From assembly GCF_026460885.1 (NCBI RefSeq), contig NZ_JAOVZW010000013.1:124001-188000 (forward strand): a stretch of DNA of 64,000 bases, given 5' to 3'. This document shows positions 15,341 to 23,179 of this stretch, one piece after another (within the stretch, counting starts at the first letter, position 1; each line of letters starts with the position of its first letter). The notes under the pieces are model-generated. The model saw nothing but the letters and a program-made list of their open reading frames with translations. It made no database searches and was not told where the DNA came from. The translations under genes and the position numbers were made by a program. The DNA comes from Chryseobacterium formosum (GTDB taxonomy: Bacteria; Bacteroidota; Bacteroidia; Flavobacteriales; Weeksellaceae).

Positions 15341-15856
15341 ATGATGATTAAATTATTCTTTACTGCTGTTTTAATGTTTTTTTGTTCACTTCTCAATGCT
15401 CAAAAAGAATCTGACGAAGGTCTTTTAGGAGATTTTGACGGTAACGGGACTAAAGAGTATGCGCATATCAAGCTTAATGATTGCGACGATGAATGTGATG
15501 GGAAATGTGAATCAATAATTTATTTCAGTGATAAGAAATTAAAGTCATTTACTATTTCTCCCGCAAAAAGTGGTACACTCTATAATCTTAAAGATTTAAA
15601 TAACGATGGAAAAGACGATATCGGTTTCTATCCCAATTGGTGTACGAGCTGTTGGCATCCTTTCTACGTTTATACTTTTCGAAAAACAGGTTGGGAACCA
15701 TTAGTTCAACCTATTTCAACTCATTGTTCGCAATGGGAGAGTGATGAGTTTCCAATTAAAAAAGATCCAAAGAAGAAAGGATATGTCATTGTTTCATCTA
15801 GTCAGTTTGTTGATGATGATATTAAATTTGTAACTAAGAGTTTAAAGGTCAAATAA
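15341..15856 (+). CDS. Secreted protein with FG-GAP-like Asp-rich repeats
   Basis: The start is set at ATG 15341 (171 residues, MMIKLFFTAVLMFFCSLLNA signal peptide); a longer frame would overlap the kinase gene. The mature part has two calcium-binding-like strands of FG-GAP/VCBS type, GDFDGNGTKEYAHI and KDLNNDGKDDIGFYP, and six Cys including DDECDGKC and WCTSCWH. Extracytoplasmic; function unknown. It begins 8 nt after the UbiB-family stop, so it is likely in the same transcript. A TATATTTG sequence sits directly before the ATG. Confidence 0.75.
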   Translation: MMIKLFFTAVLMFFCSLLNAQKESDEGLLGDFDGNGTKEYAHIKLNDCDDECDGKCESIIYFSDKKLKSFTISPAKSGTLYNLKDLNNDGKDDIGFYPNWCTSCWHPFYVYTFRKTGWEPLVQPISTHCSQWESDEFPIKKDPKKKGYVIVSSSQFVDDDIKFVTKSLKVK

Positions 15857-15909
15857 TTTCATTCAAAGTAAAACTCTGATTATAAGTAAATTTTTATGCT
15901 TTACTTTAG

Positions 15910-15922
15910 AAAAAAAAAAAAA
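15910..15922. repeat. 13-nt poly-A tract
   Basis: Thirteen A in a row, about 60 bp upstream of the helicase -7 element, preceded by a 7-bp inverted repeat AAGTAAA/TTTACTT (15884-15890, 15900-15906). Slippage-prone, and bends DNA. Confidence 0.6.
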
Positions 15923-15982
15923 TTAAATTTTTGATAAAAATATTGTTGTTTTTAAACCAAATTAACAATCGAATTAATTACC

Positions 15983-15990
15983 TATCTTTG
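15983..15990 (+). promoter_or_regulatory. -7 element 4 nt before the DEAD-box helicase start
   Basis: TATCTTTG followed by CAAA and the ATG at 15995. Predicts a transcript starting at the start codon. Confidence 0.6.
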
Positions 15991-15994
15991 CAAA

Positions 15995-17347
15995 ATGGAA
16001 AAACTCACTTTTGCAGATTTTGACCTTCCGGTTAAAGTTCTTGATGTTTTAGCAGATTTAAATTTATTTGAGCCCACTCCAATTCAGGAAAAAAGTATCG
16101 GTCCTATCCTTTCGGGTCGTGATGTAATGGGAATTGCACAAACAGGTACGGGAAAAACATTGGCATATTTATTACCGGTTTTAAAGACTTGGAAATATAA
16201 CAAAAATGGAAATCCTACGGTTGTTGTTTTGGTTCCTACAAGAGAATTGGTCGTTCAGGTAACAGAAATCGTAGAAAAACTGACAGAAAATCTTACTGCA
16301 AGAGTAATAGGAATCTATGGTGGAAAAAATATTAATACACAAAAATTATTGTTTAATAATGGTTGTGATATTTTGGTAGGAACTCCGGGTAGAATCATGG
16401 ATTTAGCGATTGATAATGCAATTTCTTTAAAAGAAGTTCAAAAATTAATCATTGATGAATTCGACGAAATGCTGAATCTTGGTTTCAGACCACAATTGAC
16501 GCATATTTTCGAAATGATGCGTGAAAAGAGACAAAATATTCTTTTCTCGGCTACGATGACTGAAGCGGTTGATGATATGTTGGATGAGTATTTTGCAGGT
16601 CCGATTGAAATTTCATTGGCTAAATCTGGAACTCCGCTTGAAAAAATTGAGCAGACTGCTTACAAAGTTGAAAATTTTAATACAAAAATTAACTTGCTAG
16701 AGTATTTATTGAAGACGGATGAAGAGATGTCTAAAGTCTTGATATTTACAAATAATAAAAAACACGCAGATTTACTTCTTACACAAATAAACGAGCTTTT
16801 TCCTGAAGATTTTGATGTAATTCACTCTAATAAATCTCAAAACTACAGACTGAAAGCAATGAAACGCTTTGAGAATGAAGAAATAAGAGGGTTGATTACG
16901 ACAGATATTATGGCGAGAGGTCTTGATATTTCAGATATTACCCATGTTGTAAATTTTGAAACTCCTGAAGTTCCGGAGCAGTATATTCACAGAATCGGTA
17001 GAACGGGTAGAGCAGATAAAGATGGTAAAGCGGTTACTTTTGTTACGAAAAAAGAAGAAGAGTGGGCTTTAGAAATTGAAATGTTGATGGATAAAGAATT
17101 AGCTTACATCGATTTCCCTGAGACTGTAAAAATCAATCCTAAGAAAATTGCGTCTGAAGAAGATGTAATTTTGATGAAAAATCCGGCTCACGCGAAATTA
17201 TTTGACGGTGGCGGTGCTTTCCACGAAAAGAAAGACAAAAATAAAAAAGAAAACTGGGGTGGTCCTTCAAAAAGAAAAACTCCAAAGAAATTTGGAGCCA
17301 ACAGAGCGCAACAGAAGGCAATTTCGAAATCTAAGAGAAAGAAATAG
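15995..17347 (+). CDS. DEAD-box RNA helicase
   Basis: 450 residues. Q-motif Gln in FEPTPIQEKS, Walker A AQTGTGKT (48-55), PTRELVVQV, TPGR, motif II written DEFD (154-157) instead of DEAD, SAT, then domain 2 with IHSNKSQNYR, TTDIMARGLDI and HRIGRTGR. The core Asp-Glu of motif II is intact, so ATPase activity is expected. A Lys/Arg-rich tail (about 400-450) probably binds RNA. Likely acts in ribosome assembly or mRNA turnover. Ends at a strong bidirectional terminator. Confidence 0.95.
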   Translation: MEKLTFADFDLPVKVLDVLADLNLFEPTPIQEKSIGPILSGRDVMGIAQTGTGKTLAYLLPVLKTWKYNKNGNPTVVVLVPTRELVVQVTEIVEKLTENLTARVIGIYGGKNINTQKLLFNNGCDILVGTPGRIMDLAIDNAISLKEVQKLIIDEFDEMLNLGFRPQLTHIFEMMREKRQNILFSATMTEAVDDMLDEYFAGPIEISLAKSGTPLEKIEQTAYKVENFNTKINLLEYLLKTDEEMSKVLIFTNNKKHADLLLTQINELFPEDFDVIHSNKSQNYRLKAMKRFENEEIRGLITTDIMARGLDISDITHVVNFETPEVPEQYIHRIGRTGRADKDGKAVTFVTKKEEEWALEIEMLMDKELAYIDFPETVKINPKKIASEEDVILMKNPAHAKLFDGGGAFHEKKDKNKKENWGGPSKRKTPKKFGANRAQQKAISKSKRKK

Positions 17348-17369
17348 CTTCCTATTTAAAGAATAATAA

Positions 17370-17397
17370 AAAACCAATTCCATCAGGAATTGGTTTT
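17370..17397. terminator. Bidirectional terminator
   Basis: A perfect 12-bp stem AAAACCAATTCC / GGAATTGGTTTT, loop ATCA, between the convergent helicase and TPR genes, with A- and T-runs for both strands. Confidence 0.9.
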
Positions 17398-17480
17398 TAT
17401 GTTTTCGCCAATACAAAAATGATTTTATCATCAATGTTATCATTATTTACATCTTCATAATGACTGATAAATTGGTTTGA

Positions 17481-18440
17481 TTACTTAAAATTAATATCGT
17501 TCTTTTTTAATATCTCTTTAAATTTATCAAGCTTGTTTTGTTCTTTCATTTTATTATAAATTATTCCTATAATCTTTTCTGCATCGGTTCTATATGGAGA
17601 CTTTTGTTGAGTATAAATTTTATAGGCTTTTGATATATAATCTAATCCTTTTTCGTTATTTTCCAAATGAAGAGCATAAATCTGACCGACTCCATAGTAA
17701 ACTTCAGCATCATTTGGGTGAACTTTGTCGAGATCTAAATAGGCATCAATCGCTTTTTGATATTCTTTCTTGTAAATATATGCTATTGCTATATTTTGTA
17801 AAGGCATCTTACCAGTAGGATCTATCGCCACAGATTTTTTATAAGCATCAATAGCTTTGTCATAATCGCCTATTCTACGGTAACAGATTCCCAAATTATC
17901 CCATGCATAAACAAATTTTGGATCTTTTTCTAAAGCCAGTTTATAGTTTTTAATAGCACCATTCCAATCCTCTTGTTTAGAAAAATTAACTGCTTTGGTG
18001 TAATATTCAATTGCATCTTCATTATCTGAAAATTTATTGTCTTTGGTTTCAGCGGTGTTAATGATTTTTTTCAAATGTTCACAATCATTCATCAAGGTTC
18101 TCTCAATTTTATTGTAACTTTCTCTGTACTGTTCTGAATTTTTATTGGTATTAAATTCAATATTAATTTGCTTCTTACCATTGACTTCCGGAGCATTTTC
18201 TTTCATTTTTTCGGCGGATGAAAGCAAAGAACTTAGTTGAAGTACTCCTGCTTGCTTATCAATACAGTCATGAATTTCATTAACGACTGCTGATTTCTCC
18301 TTATTTGATGCAGAAATAGAATCGATACATTTACAAGCGTTATCAGATAATTCTTTAATTAATTTTTTCTCATCAGATTTTTGTGAAAAAATCATCGAAG
18401 AAAATAAAATAGCTGAAAGAATGGTTATAGTTTTTATCAT
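17481..18440 (-). CDS. Exported TPR-repeat protein
   Basis: The start is placed at ATG 18440 (319 residues, MIKTITILSAILFSSMIFSQ signal peptide); a 14-codon longer frame would run into the upstream gene. The first 130 residues carry a Cys-containing helical domain (NACKCIDSISA, EIHDCIDKQ). Then about four TPR units: EDWNGAIKNYKLALEKDP, VYAWDNLGICYRRIGDYDKA, NIAIAYIYKKEYQKA and YYGVGQIYALHLENNEKG. A periplasmic or surface scaffold is likely. Starts 8 nt after the GDSL gene, so the two form an operon. Confidence 0.85.
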   Translation of the reverse strand: MIKTITILSAILFSSMIFSQKSDEKKLIKELSDNACKCIDSISASNKEKSAVVNEIHDCIDKQAGVLQLSSLLSSAEKMKENAPEVNGKKQINIEFNTNKNSEQYRESYNKIERTLMNDCEHLKKIINTAETKDNKFSDNEDAIEYYTKAVNFSKQEDWNGAIKNYKLALEKDPKFVYAWDNLGICYRRIGDYDKAIDAYKKSVAIDPTGKMPLQNIAIAYIYKKEYQKAIDAYLDLDKVHPNDAEVYYGVGQIYALHLENNEKGLDYISKAYKIYTQQKSPYRTDAEKIIGIIYNKMKEQNKLDKFKEILKKNDINFK

Positions 18441-18448
18441 AAATTGGG

Positions 18449-19105
18449 TTATTTCATATAAGGATTCATCACAGAAGTCCAAAGTCGATAACCTTCCGGA
18501 GTCATGTGAAGCATATCTTCTACAAACAGATCTTTTCGGATATTTCCGTTTGAATCATTCATAACTTTGGTAATGTCTATGAAATCAGCATTTTTTTCTT
18601 TTTTCATAAACTTAGCAATCTTTTTATTAGCTTCTTTCATTTGTGGCCAAAGGTTTTCTCTACTTGGAGAATATTTTATTGAAATATAATCAACCTGAAT
18701 ATTCGGAAACTTTGCACGAATTTTTTTATAAAAAGTTTTGTATCGATCAACAACTACATCCGCTTTTAGTTTTGCATTGTCTGCAAAATCATTTTCTCCA
18801 CAATAAATGATGATTTGTTTAGGTTGATAAGGGCTTAATAAATCTTCCGAAAAATAATTTAAATCTGTTAATCTCGAACCACCAAAACCTCTGTTAATAA
18901 TAACTTTTCCTGGAAAGTAATCTGAAACATCTTGCCATTTTGTAAAAGATGAACTACCTACTAATAAAATAGAATTTTTAGGTGGAGCTGTTTCCTGATC
19001 AAGTTTTTTGAAATTTTGAATGTCTTGCCAAAACATTGGCTGTTTTTCCTGAGAAAAAATCAGGGCGAAAGTCAGCAATAGGAATGCTGAGAAAATCTTC
19101 TTCAT
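18449..19105 (-). CDS. Secreted SGNH/GDSL-family esterase
   Basis: 218 residues. Signal peptide about 1-18 (KKIFSAFLLLTFALIFSQ). SGNH blocks: catalytic Ser in LLVGSSSFTKW (about 52), Gly in NRGFGGSRL, Asn in YCGENDF, and the Asp/His pair in EDMLHMTPEGYRLW near the C-terminus. Predicted ester hydrolase on sugar or lipid acyl groups in the periplasm. First gene of a two-gene operon with the TPR protein. Confidence 0.9.
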   Translation of the reverse strand: MKKIFSAFLLLTFALIFSQEKQPMFWQDIQNFKKLDQETAPPKNSILLVGSSSFTKWQDVSDYFPGKVIINRGFGGSRLTDLNYFSEDLLSPYQPKQIIIYCGENDFADNAKLKADVVVDRYKTFYKKIRAKFPNIQVDYISIKYSPSRENLWPQMKEANKKIAKFMKKEKNADFIDITKVMNDSNGNIRKDLFVEDMLHMTPEGYRLWTSVMNPYMK

Positions 19106-19139
19106 TGTTTCTAAATTTTATGGAAATAAATATAATAAA

Positions 19140-19162
19140 AAACTCCCGTATATCGGGAGTTT
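19140..19162 (-). terminator. Terminator after the lipocalin-like gene
   Basis: AAACTCCCG-TATAT-CGGGAGTTT; on the - strand it is followed by a T-run. Lies 4 nt beyond the stop of the lipocalin-like gene. Confidence 0.85.
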
Positions 19163-19166
19163 CGTT

Positions 19167-19625
19167 TTATCTTTTGTAAGTAATGTAGGTTATATCAATT
19201 TTGCCATCACCATTTATATCGATATTGTCAAACATCTGCATTAGTCGAAGTTCTGTATTACTTAAAATGACAACTTTATATTTTCTATCCATATCATTGT
19301 CATATTTAATAACTAATTCTTTAGACTCATTTGCGTAAGAGTATGTACCTTCAGTTTTTTGACTTGTACATGTTGCGCCAACTCCTGAAAATTTAGTGTA
19401 TGCAGTATAATAATCAGTTTTAAATTCTGTAACGCTTTGGGTACTGCAACCTATAGGTGTATCAGTAGAAAGTACTGTGGTATTATCAGCTCCAGAGATT
19501 CTTTCTTCCTTTACTGTTTTCCATTCACCTTTTAGCATATCTAGTTCGTAACCCTGAACATCATCATCTTCACAAGATGTAAGAGCTAATGCAGAAAAGG
19601 CAAATAAGAGTAAGTGTTTTTTCAT
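19167..19625 (-). CDS. Lipocalin-like lipoprotein
   Basis: Start chosen at ATG 19625 (MKKHLLLFAFSALALTSC, 152 residues) over a GTG two codons upstream. Lipobox LTSC gives lipidation at Cys 18. The mature part starts with LDMLKGEWKTVKEE, the typical lipocalin-like opening, followed by alternating strands and a C-terminal NIDINGDGKIDITYI with an EF-hand-like Asp loop. Typical of small Bacteroidota lipocalin_4-type lipoproteins; the ligand is unknown. Confidence 0.8.
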   Translation of the reverse strand: MKKHLLLFAFSALALTSCEDDDVQGYELDMLKGEWKTVKEERISGADNTTVLSTDTPIGCSTQSVTEFKTDYYTAYTKFSGVGATCTSQKTEGTYSYANESKELVIKYDNDMDRKYKVVILSNTELRLMQMFDNIDINGDGKIDITYITYKR

Positions 19626-19630
19626 TTTCA

Positions 19631-19638
19631 CAAATTTA
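19631..19638 (-). promoter_or_regulatory. -7 element 5 nt before the lipocalin-like start
   Basis: TAAATTTG on the - strand, then TGAAA and the ATG at 19625. Another short-leader promoter. Confidence 0.5.
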
Positions 19639-19805
19639 AGAATATGCTAAAATATAAATAAATTTGTAATATCTATAATGAAATTAAGCTTTTTTAAACA
19701 AATGTTTGTAGAAAAGATAATTTAAGGTTCCAAGAGGGAAGCGAGAACCAAAAATGTCATAAAAAAACAAATTTACTCCAATATCCATCGTTCATTATCA
19801 CTTTT

Positions 19806-20969
19806 TTAATAGCTCATTTCTACAATTTTGAAAGCGTCTTTTGGTGTCAGATTTTTGTTTTCGCCTAAACCTAACCAATTTCTTTCAGTAAAAGCTTTTT
19901 CAATTCTTTCTGCAGTTCCGTTAAAATCTTGAGTATAATCTGAAAGTTTAGTTTGAATATTTAAGCTGTGGAAAAACTCTTCCATTTTTACAATTGCCTG
20001 TTCAGCTTTTTCTTCAACATTTCCTTCTGTAATTCCCCAAACTCTTTCAGCATATTGAGCTAATTTTCCTTTTTTGGTTTCGAAATTATAACGGTAATGA
20101 GATGGAGCAATCACAGCTAAAGTTCTTGCATGATCAATTCCGTAATAAGCGGTTAATTCGTGTCCCATTGCATGAACAGCCCAATCGGTAATGACTCCTT
20201 TTTGAATTAAGCCATTTAAAGCCATTGTACAACACCACATAAAATTTCCGGCAGCATCGTAATCAAAATCATCAGACATTACTTTTGGAGAGGCATTTTG
20301 AAGACTGATTAAAATACTTTCAGCAATTCTTTCCTGAAGATCTGCAGAAGATGGCGCCGTCGTGTATTGTTCTAAAACGTGTGTATAAGCATCGGCAATT
20401 CCGTTTGCAATTTGATTTTTTGGAATTGATTTGATAACTTCCGGATCTAAAACCGAAAACTGTGGAAATAATCCCGGTCCACCTGAAGATAGTTTTTCAT
20501 TCGTTTCTCTTCTTGAGATCACATATCCTGAATTCATTTCAGAACCTGTCGCTGGTAAAGTTAAGATGGTTCCGAAAGGCATTCCTTCACCTTCAAAAGT
20601 ACGAACTGGTTTTTTCAGAATTTCCCAAGGTTCGCCATCGTAATTTGCAGCTGCAGAAAGAAATTTAACACCATCAATCACAGAACCGCCACCAACTGCA
20701 AGAAGATAAGTGATATTGTTTTCTTTAATAAAATTTAATGCATCAACTAAAACCTCATATTCCGGATTGGCAGGAACTCCACCAAATTCTTGTAAATTAT
20801 GATCTTTTAAAGCTTCTTTTACTTGGTCGTAAACACCGTTGTTTTTGATGCTTCCGCCTCCGTAAATCATTAAAACTTTAGCGTCTTTGGGAACTTCAGT
20901 TGAAATTTTTGCAATTTCACCTTTTCCGAAAAGTATTTTTGTAGGATTTTTAAACTCGAAATTAAGCAT
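19806..20969 (-). CDS. yqhD: Iron-containing alcohol dehydrogenase (YqhD type)
   Basis: 387 residues, the same length as E. coli YqhD. NADP-binding AVGGGSVIDG (91-100). Metal ligands D193, H197, H266 and H280 (in IADAYTH, WAVHAMGH and GIDHARTL) match the known D194/H198/H267/H281 set of YqhD. Reduces short-chain and lipid-derived aldehydes with NADPH, a detoxification role. Monocistronic, with a promoter-like TACATTTG upstream. Confidence 0.93.
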   Translation of the reverse strand: MLNFEFKNPTKILFGKGEIAKISTEVPKDAKVLMIYGGGSIKNNGVYDQVKEALKDHNLQEFGGVPANPEYEVLVDALNFIKENNITYLLAVGGGSVIDGVKFLSAAANYDGEPWEILKKPVRTFEGEGMPFGTILTLPATGSEMNSGYVISRRETNEKLSSGGPGLFPQFSVLDPEVIKSIPKNQIANGIADAYTHVLEQYTTAPSSADLQERIAESILISLQNASPKVMSDDFDYDAAGNFMWCCTMALNGLIQKGVITDWAVHAMGHELTAYYGIDHARTLAVIAPSHYRYNFETKKGKLAQYAERVWGITEGNVEEKAEQAIVKMEEFFHSLNIQTKLSDYTQDFNGTAERIEKAFTERNWLGLGENKNLTPKDAFKIVEMSY

Positions 20970-20988
20970 TGTTCTAAATTATTTACAT

Positions 20989-20996
20989 CAAATGTA
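20989..20996 (-). promoter_or_regulatory. Candidate -7 element for the alcohol dehydrogenase
   Basis: TACATTTG on the - strand, 19 nt before the start at 20969. No clear -33. Confidence 0.5.
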
Positions 20997-21112
20997 AGAA
21001 TAGAAACACGAAAACTGAGTTAAGGAAATTTTAAAATTTGTATGATTTAATTTTATTTAAACTATTGAAATTTTGCTTTAATTTAAATTATTAAAACTGA
21101 ACAGTAATTCAA

Positions 21113-21370
21113 TTACAAATATTGAGATTTTCTGGATTTTATTTCAGCATTAATTTGACTAATACTAATAAAAATAGGCATCAAAGACATTAAACTTCCT
21201 ATCGCAACAGCAATTAAAGCAAAATTTTTAGAAGTAATCGCAAAATAGAAGAGTATGGAACACGCAATTAAGATTACAATTCCTAATCCTATCGCCAAAC
21301 TTTGTACTTTTTTTTTCTTTGATTCGAGTTTTTCTAAACTGAGGTCAGATAATTTATTTGGTTTCATCAT
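21113..21370 (-). CDS. Small two-helix membrane protein
   Basis: 85 residues. A Lys-rich amphipathic start (LSLEKLESKKKKVQS), then helices at about 24-46 (LAIGLGIVILIACSILFYFA) and 51-70 (ALIAVAIGSLMSLMPIFISI). Starts 10 nt after the stop of the lipoprotein gene 21381-21788, so translation is probably linked. No family recognised. Confidence 0.7.
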   Translation of the reverse strand: MMKPNKLSDLSLEKLESKKKKVQSLAIGLGIVILIACSILFYFAITSKNFALIAVAIGSLMSLMPIFISISQINAEIKSRKSQYL

Positions 21371-21380
21371 TTTTAGTTTT

Positions 21381-21788
21381 TTAATCTAATACAATTCTGT
21401 AATATCCCGCTTCTTTTGTTGCATCAGTATTTTGAAAATTAATTTCATCAATCTGATATCCGTCACAATCAGTTGTCACATTAGATGAGCGAATGGAAAA
21501 GTCAACAAACTGCACAACGGAAGCGATTCTATAATTCTTAGTTCCATTGAATGAGCCTACACGCTGTAAAATAACTTTGTAATCATCAGTTTTTGTTACT
21601 TCTACACCGACTCCGGTATCTTCTGTAATTCCAACGGATGTAATTATTCCGTTTTCCATTAAATTTTCTCCCGATGCGTTTACAAATTCAAAAACCACTT
21701 TTTCGGGAGCAGTGTAACAGTCTTTTTTACAGGAAATTACGAGGATTGAAAAACACAACAACAGCAAGATTTTCTTTATCATCAACAT
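21381..21788 (-). CDS. Hypothetical lipoprotein, paralogue A
   Basis: 135 residues from ATG 21788 (a second ATG two codons on gives MIKKILLLL). Lipobox VISC. The mature N-terminus CKKDCYTAPEKVVFEFVN, the middle NGTKNY and the late CDGYQI are shared with the next upstream gene (21925-22329), giving a paralogous pair with two extra conserved Cys. Predicted beta-rich surface or periplasmic lipoprotein; no function known. Operonic with the small membrane protein downstream. Confidence 0.75.
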   Translation of the reverse strand: MLMIKKILLLLCFSILVISCKKDCYTAPEKVVFEFVNASGENLMENGIITSVGITEDTGVGVEVTKTDDYKVILQRVGSFNGTKNYRIASVVQFVDFSIRSSNVTTDCDGYQIDEINFQNTDATKEAGYYRIVLD

Positions 21789-21924
21789 ATTTTAGATTTG
21801 GTCATCACGAAACTACAAAAAAATAGGGAATTTCTTAATTAAAATTCCCTTAAAGTTGAAAAAGTTGTAGCTGTAAATTGTTCATTTACTAATGTTTCAG
21901 TTATTTGTAACTGTATTTTATAAT

Positions 21925-22329
21925 TTATTGGAAAATTATTTTATAACGACCATTTTCGTCTTTTACATCAATTGCAATTCCTGTAAACGTTAATTTATTA
22001 ATTTGATAACCATCACAACCCGAATTAAACTCTGAAGATTCAATTGAAAATTCAAATTCTTTAAGATTTGAACTGAAAGTATAATTTTTTGTACCGTTAT
22101 AAGCGCCAACGTTTTCTAAAAGAATTTTATCATCTGATGTTTTCGTAACTTGAACTCCTGTTTGATTTTCTTCTTTGATTGAATATTGAGTCAGCGTTCC
22201 ATTTGTAATAAGATTTTCATTATTAGAATTTACAAATTCAAAAACAATCGGTTGCGGCGGATTGTAACAGGTTTCTGCGCAAGCTGTGAAAAGAAACGAG
22301 ATTAAAAGAAATATGAATATTTTTTTCAT
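21925..22329 (-). CDS. Hypothetical lipoprotein, paralogue B
   Basis: The start is placed at ATG 22329 (134 residues, MKKIFIFLLISFLFTAC), dropping 11 codons that would precede the signal peptide. Lipobox FTAC. Mature CAETCYNPPQPIVFEFVN, VQVTKTSDDK, YNGTKNYTF and CDGYQINKL align with paralogue A over the full length. The pair looks like a tandem duplication that has diverged strongly. No catalytic signature; probably a binding or structural lipoprotein. Confidence 0.75.
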   Translation of the reverse strand: MKKIFIFLLISFLFTACAETCYNPPQPIVFEFVNSNNENLITNGTLTQYSIKEENQTGVQVTKTSDDKILLENVGAYNGTKNYTFSSNLKEFEFSIESSEFNSGCDGYQINKLTFTGIAIDVKDENGRYKIIFQ

Positions 22330-22376
22330 AGAATTAATTTTGTGATTAGTAAAATTAATCAATATTGTCTTTGATT

Positions 22377-22384
22377 CAAAATTA
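22377..22384 (-). promoter_or_regulatory. Candidate -7 element for lipoprotein B
   Basis: TAATTTTG on the - strand, abutting the stop of the upstream membrane-protein gene and 47 nt before the start at 22329. Confidence 0.35.
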
Positions 22385-23074
22385 TTATAAACCAGAGTTG
22401 TAACGAGATCTGAAAATTTTTAGAACTTGAGCAAGTTGGTAATCTGTAATATCAAAATCATCAATCTTAACTTCCTTTTTCTCATTATTATGAATAAAAT
22501 ATAGATAGTTTACTTCAGGTTTATAATCATGCTTAGATTCACGACTTACCAACTGTTTTGTAATAATTTTTTCAAGCTGAATTTCATTCCATAAATATCT
22601 TTGATTATCAATAAGCTGAATTCCTTTTTCATTAATTGAAATCATGTTTTTAGATATTTTTTTGATTTCTAAAAATATTTTTACGATAAAATAAATTGTA
22701 AATACGGTTAAAAATGCGAGTACAAATAGGGTTATAAAATTAGACTTAAAAACGATTGATGAAATAAAAAGAATCCCAATCATCATAAAAATACTGTATA
22801 TAGAAATCGCAATAATTCTGCCCGAACGAGAATATTTTACAATAATTTCATCGGATAACAAATTTTCATCATATTCAGTTTTGTTATTTTTATGAATGTA
22901 ATATTCTTTATAAATAAAAACTCCATTGATAAACGCACCAATAAAAAAAATAATGGAAAGGATAAATATATATTGAATTAAATAAACACCTATTATCAAG
23001 GCTAAAAATCCTAAAATAGCGTAAAAAATGATTCCAAACTTCATTTGTTTTTGTAAATTTTCTCTAATATACAT
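22385..23074 (-). CDS. Membrane protein with a C-terminal PH-like domain
   Basis: 229 residues. Four hydrophobic helices at about 13-32, 34-53, 88-108 and 113-134, in two hairpins, then a soluble domain (about 140-229) with SINEKGIQLIDNQRYLWNEIQLEKI and VNYLYFIHNNEKKEVKIDDFDI, the strand order seen in bacterial PH-like domains following membrane anchors. No enzymatic motif. It is divergent from ppc, with a shared 105-bp intergenic region. Confidence 0.7.
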   Translation of the reverse strand: MYIRENLQKQMKFGIIFYAILGFLALIIGVYLIQYIFILSIIFFIGAFINGVFIYKEYYIHKNNKTEYDENLLSDEIIVKYSRSGRIIAISIYSIFMMIGILFISSIVFKSNFITLFVLAFLTVFTIYFIVKIFLEIKKISKNMISINEKGIQLIDNQRYLWNEIQLEKIITKQLVSRESKHDYKPEVNYLYFIHNNEKKEVKIDDFDITDYQLAQVLKIFRSRYNSGL

Positions 23075-23167
23075 TTAAAACACTATTTGGAGAGATTCTC
23101 TTTAGAAATATTTAAAAATTTCACACTTTTTTAAAACGAATTACTCGCAATTAAATTTAAAATCCTT

Positions 23168-23175
23168 TACATTTG
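23168..23175 (+). promoter_or_regulatory. -7 element 4 nt before the ppc start
   Basis: TACATTTG, then TTAT and the ATG at 23180; predicts a near-leaderless ppc mRNA. Confidence 0.55.
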
Positions 23176-23179
23176 TTAT

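Noticed and set aside
16454..16465. DEFD in place of DEAD as a sign of an inactive helicase
   Set aside because: The Asp-Glu pair that binds Mg and water is kept and all other motifs are intact.
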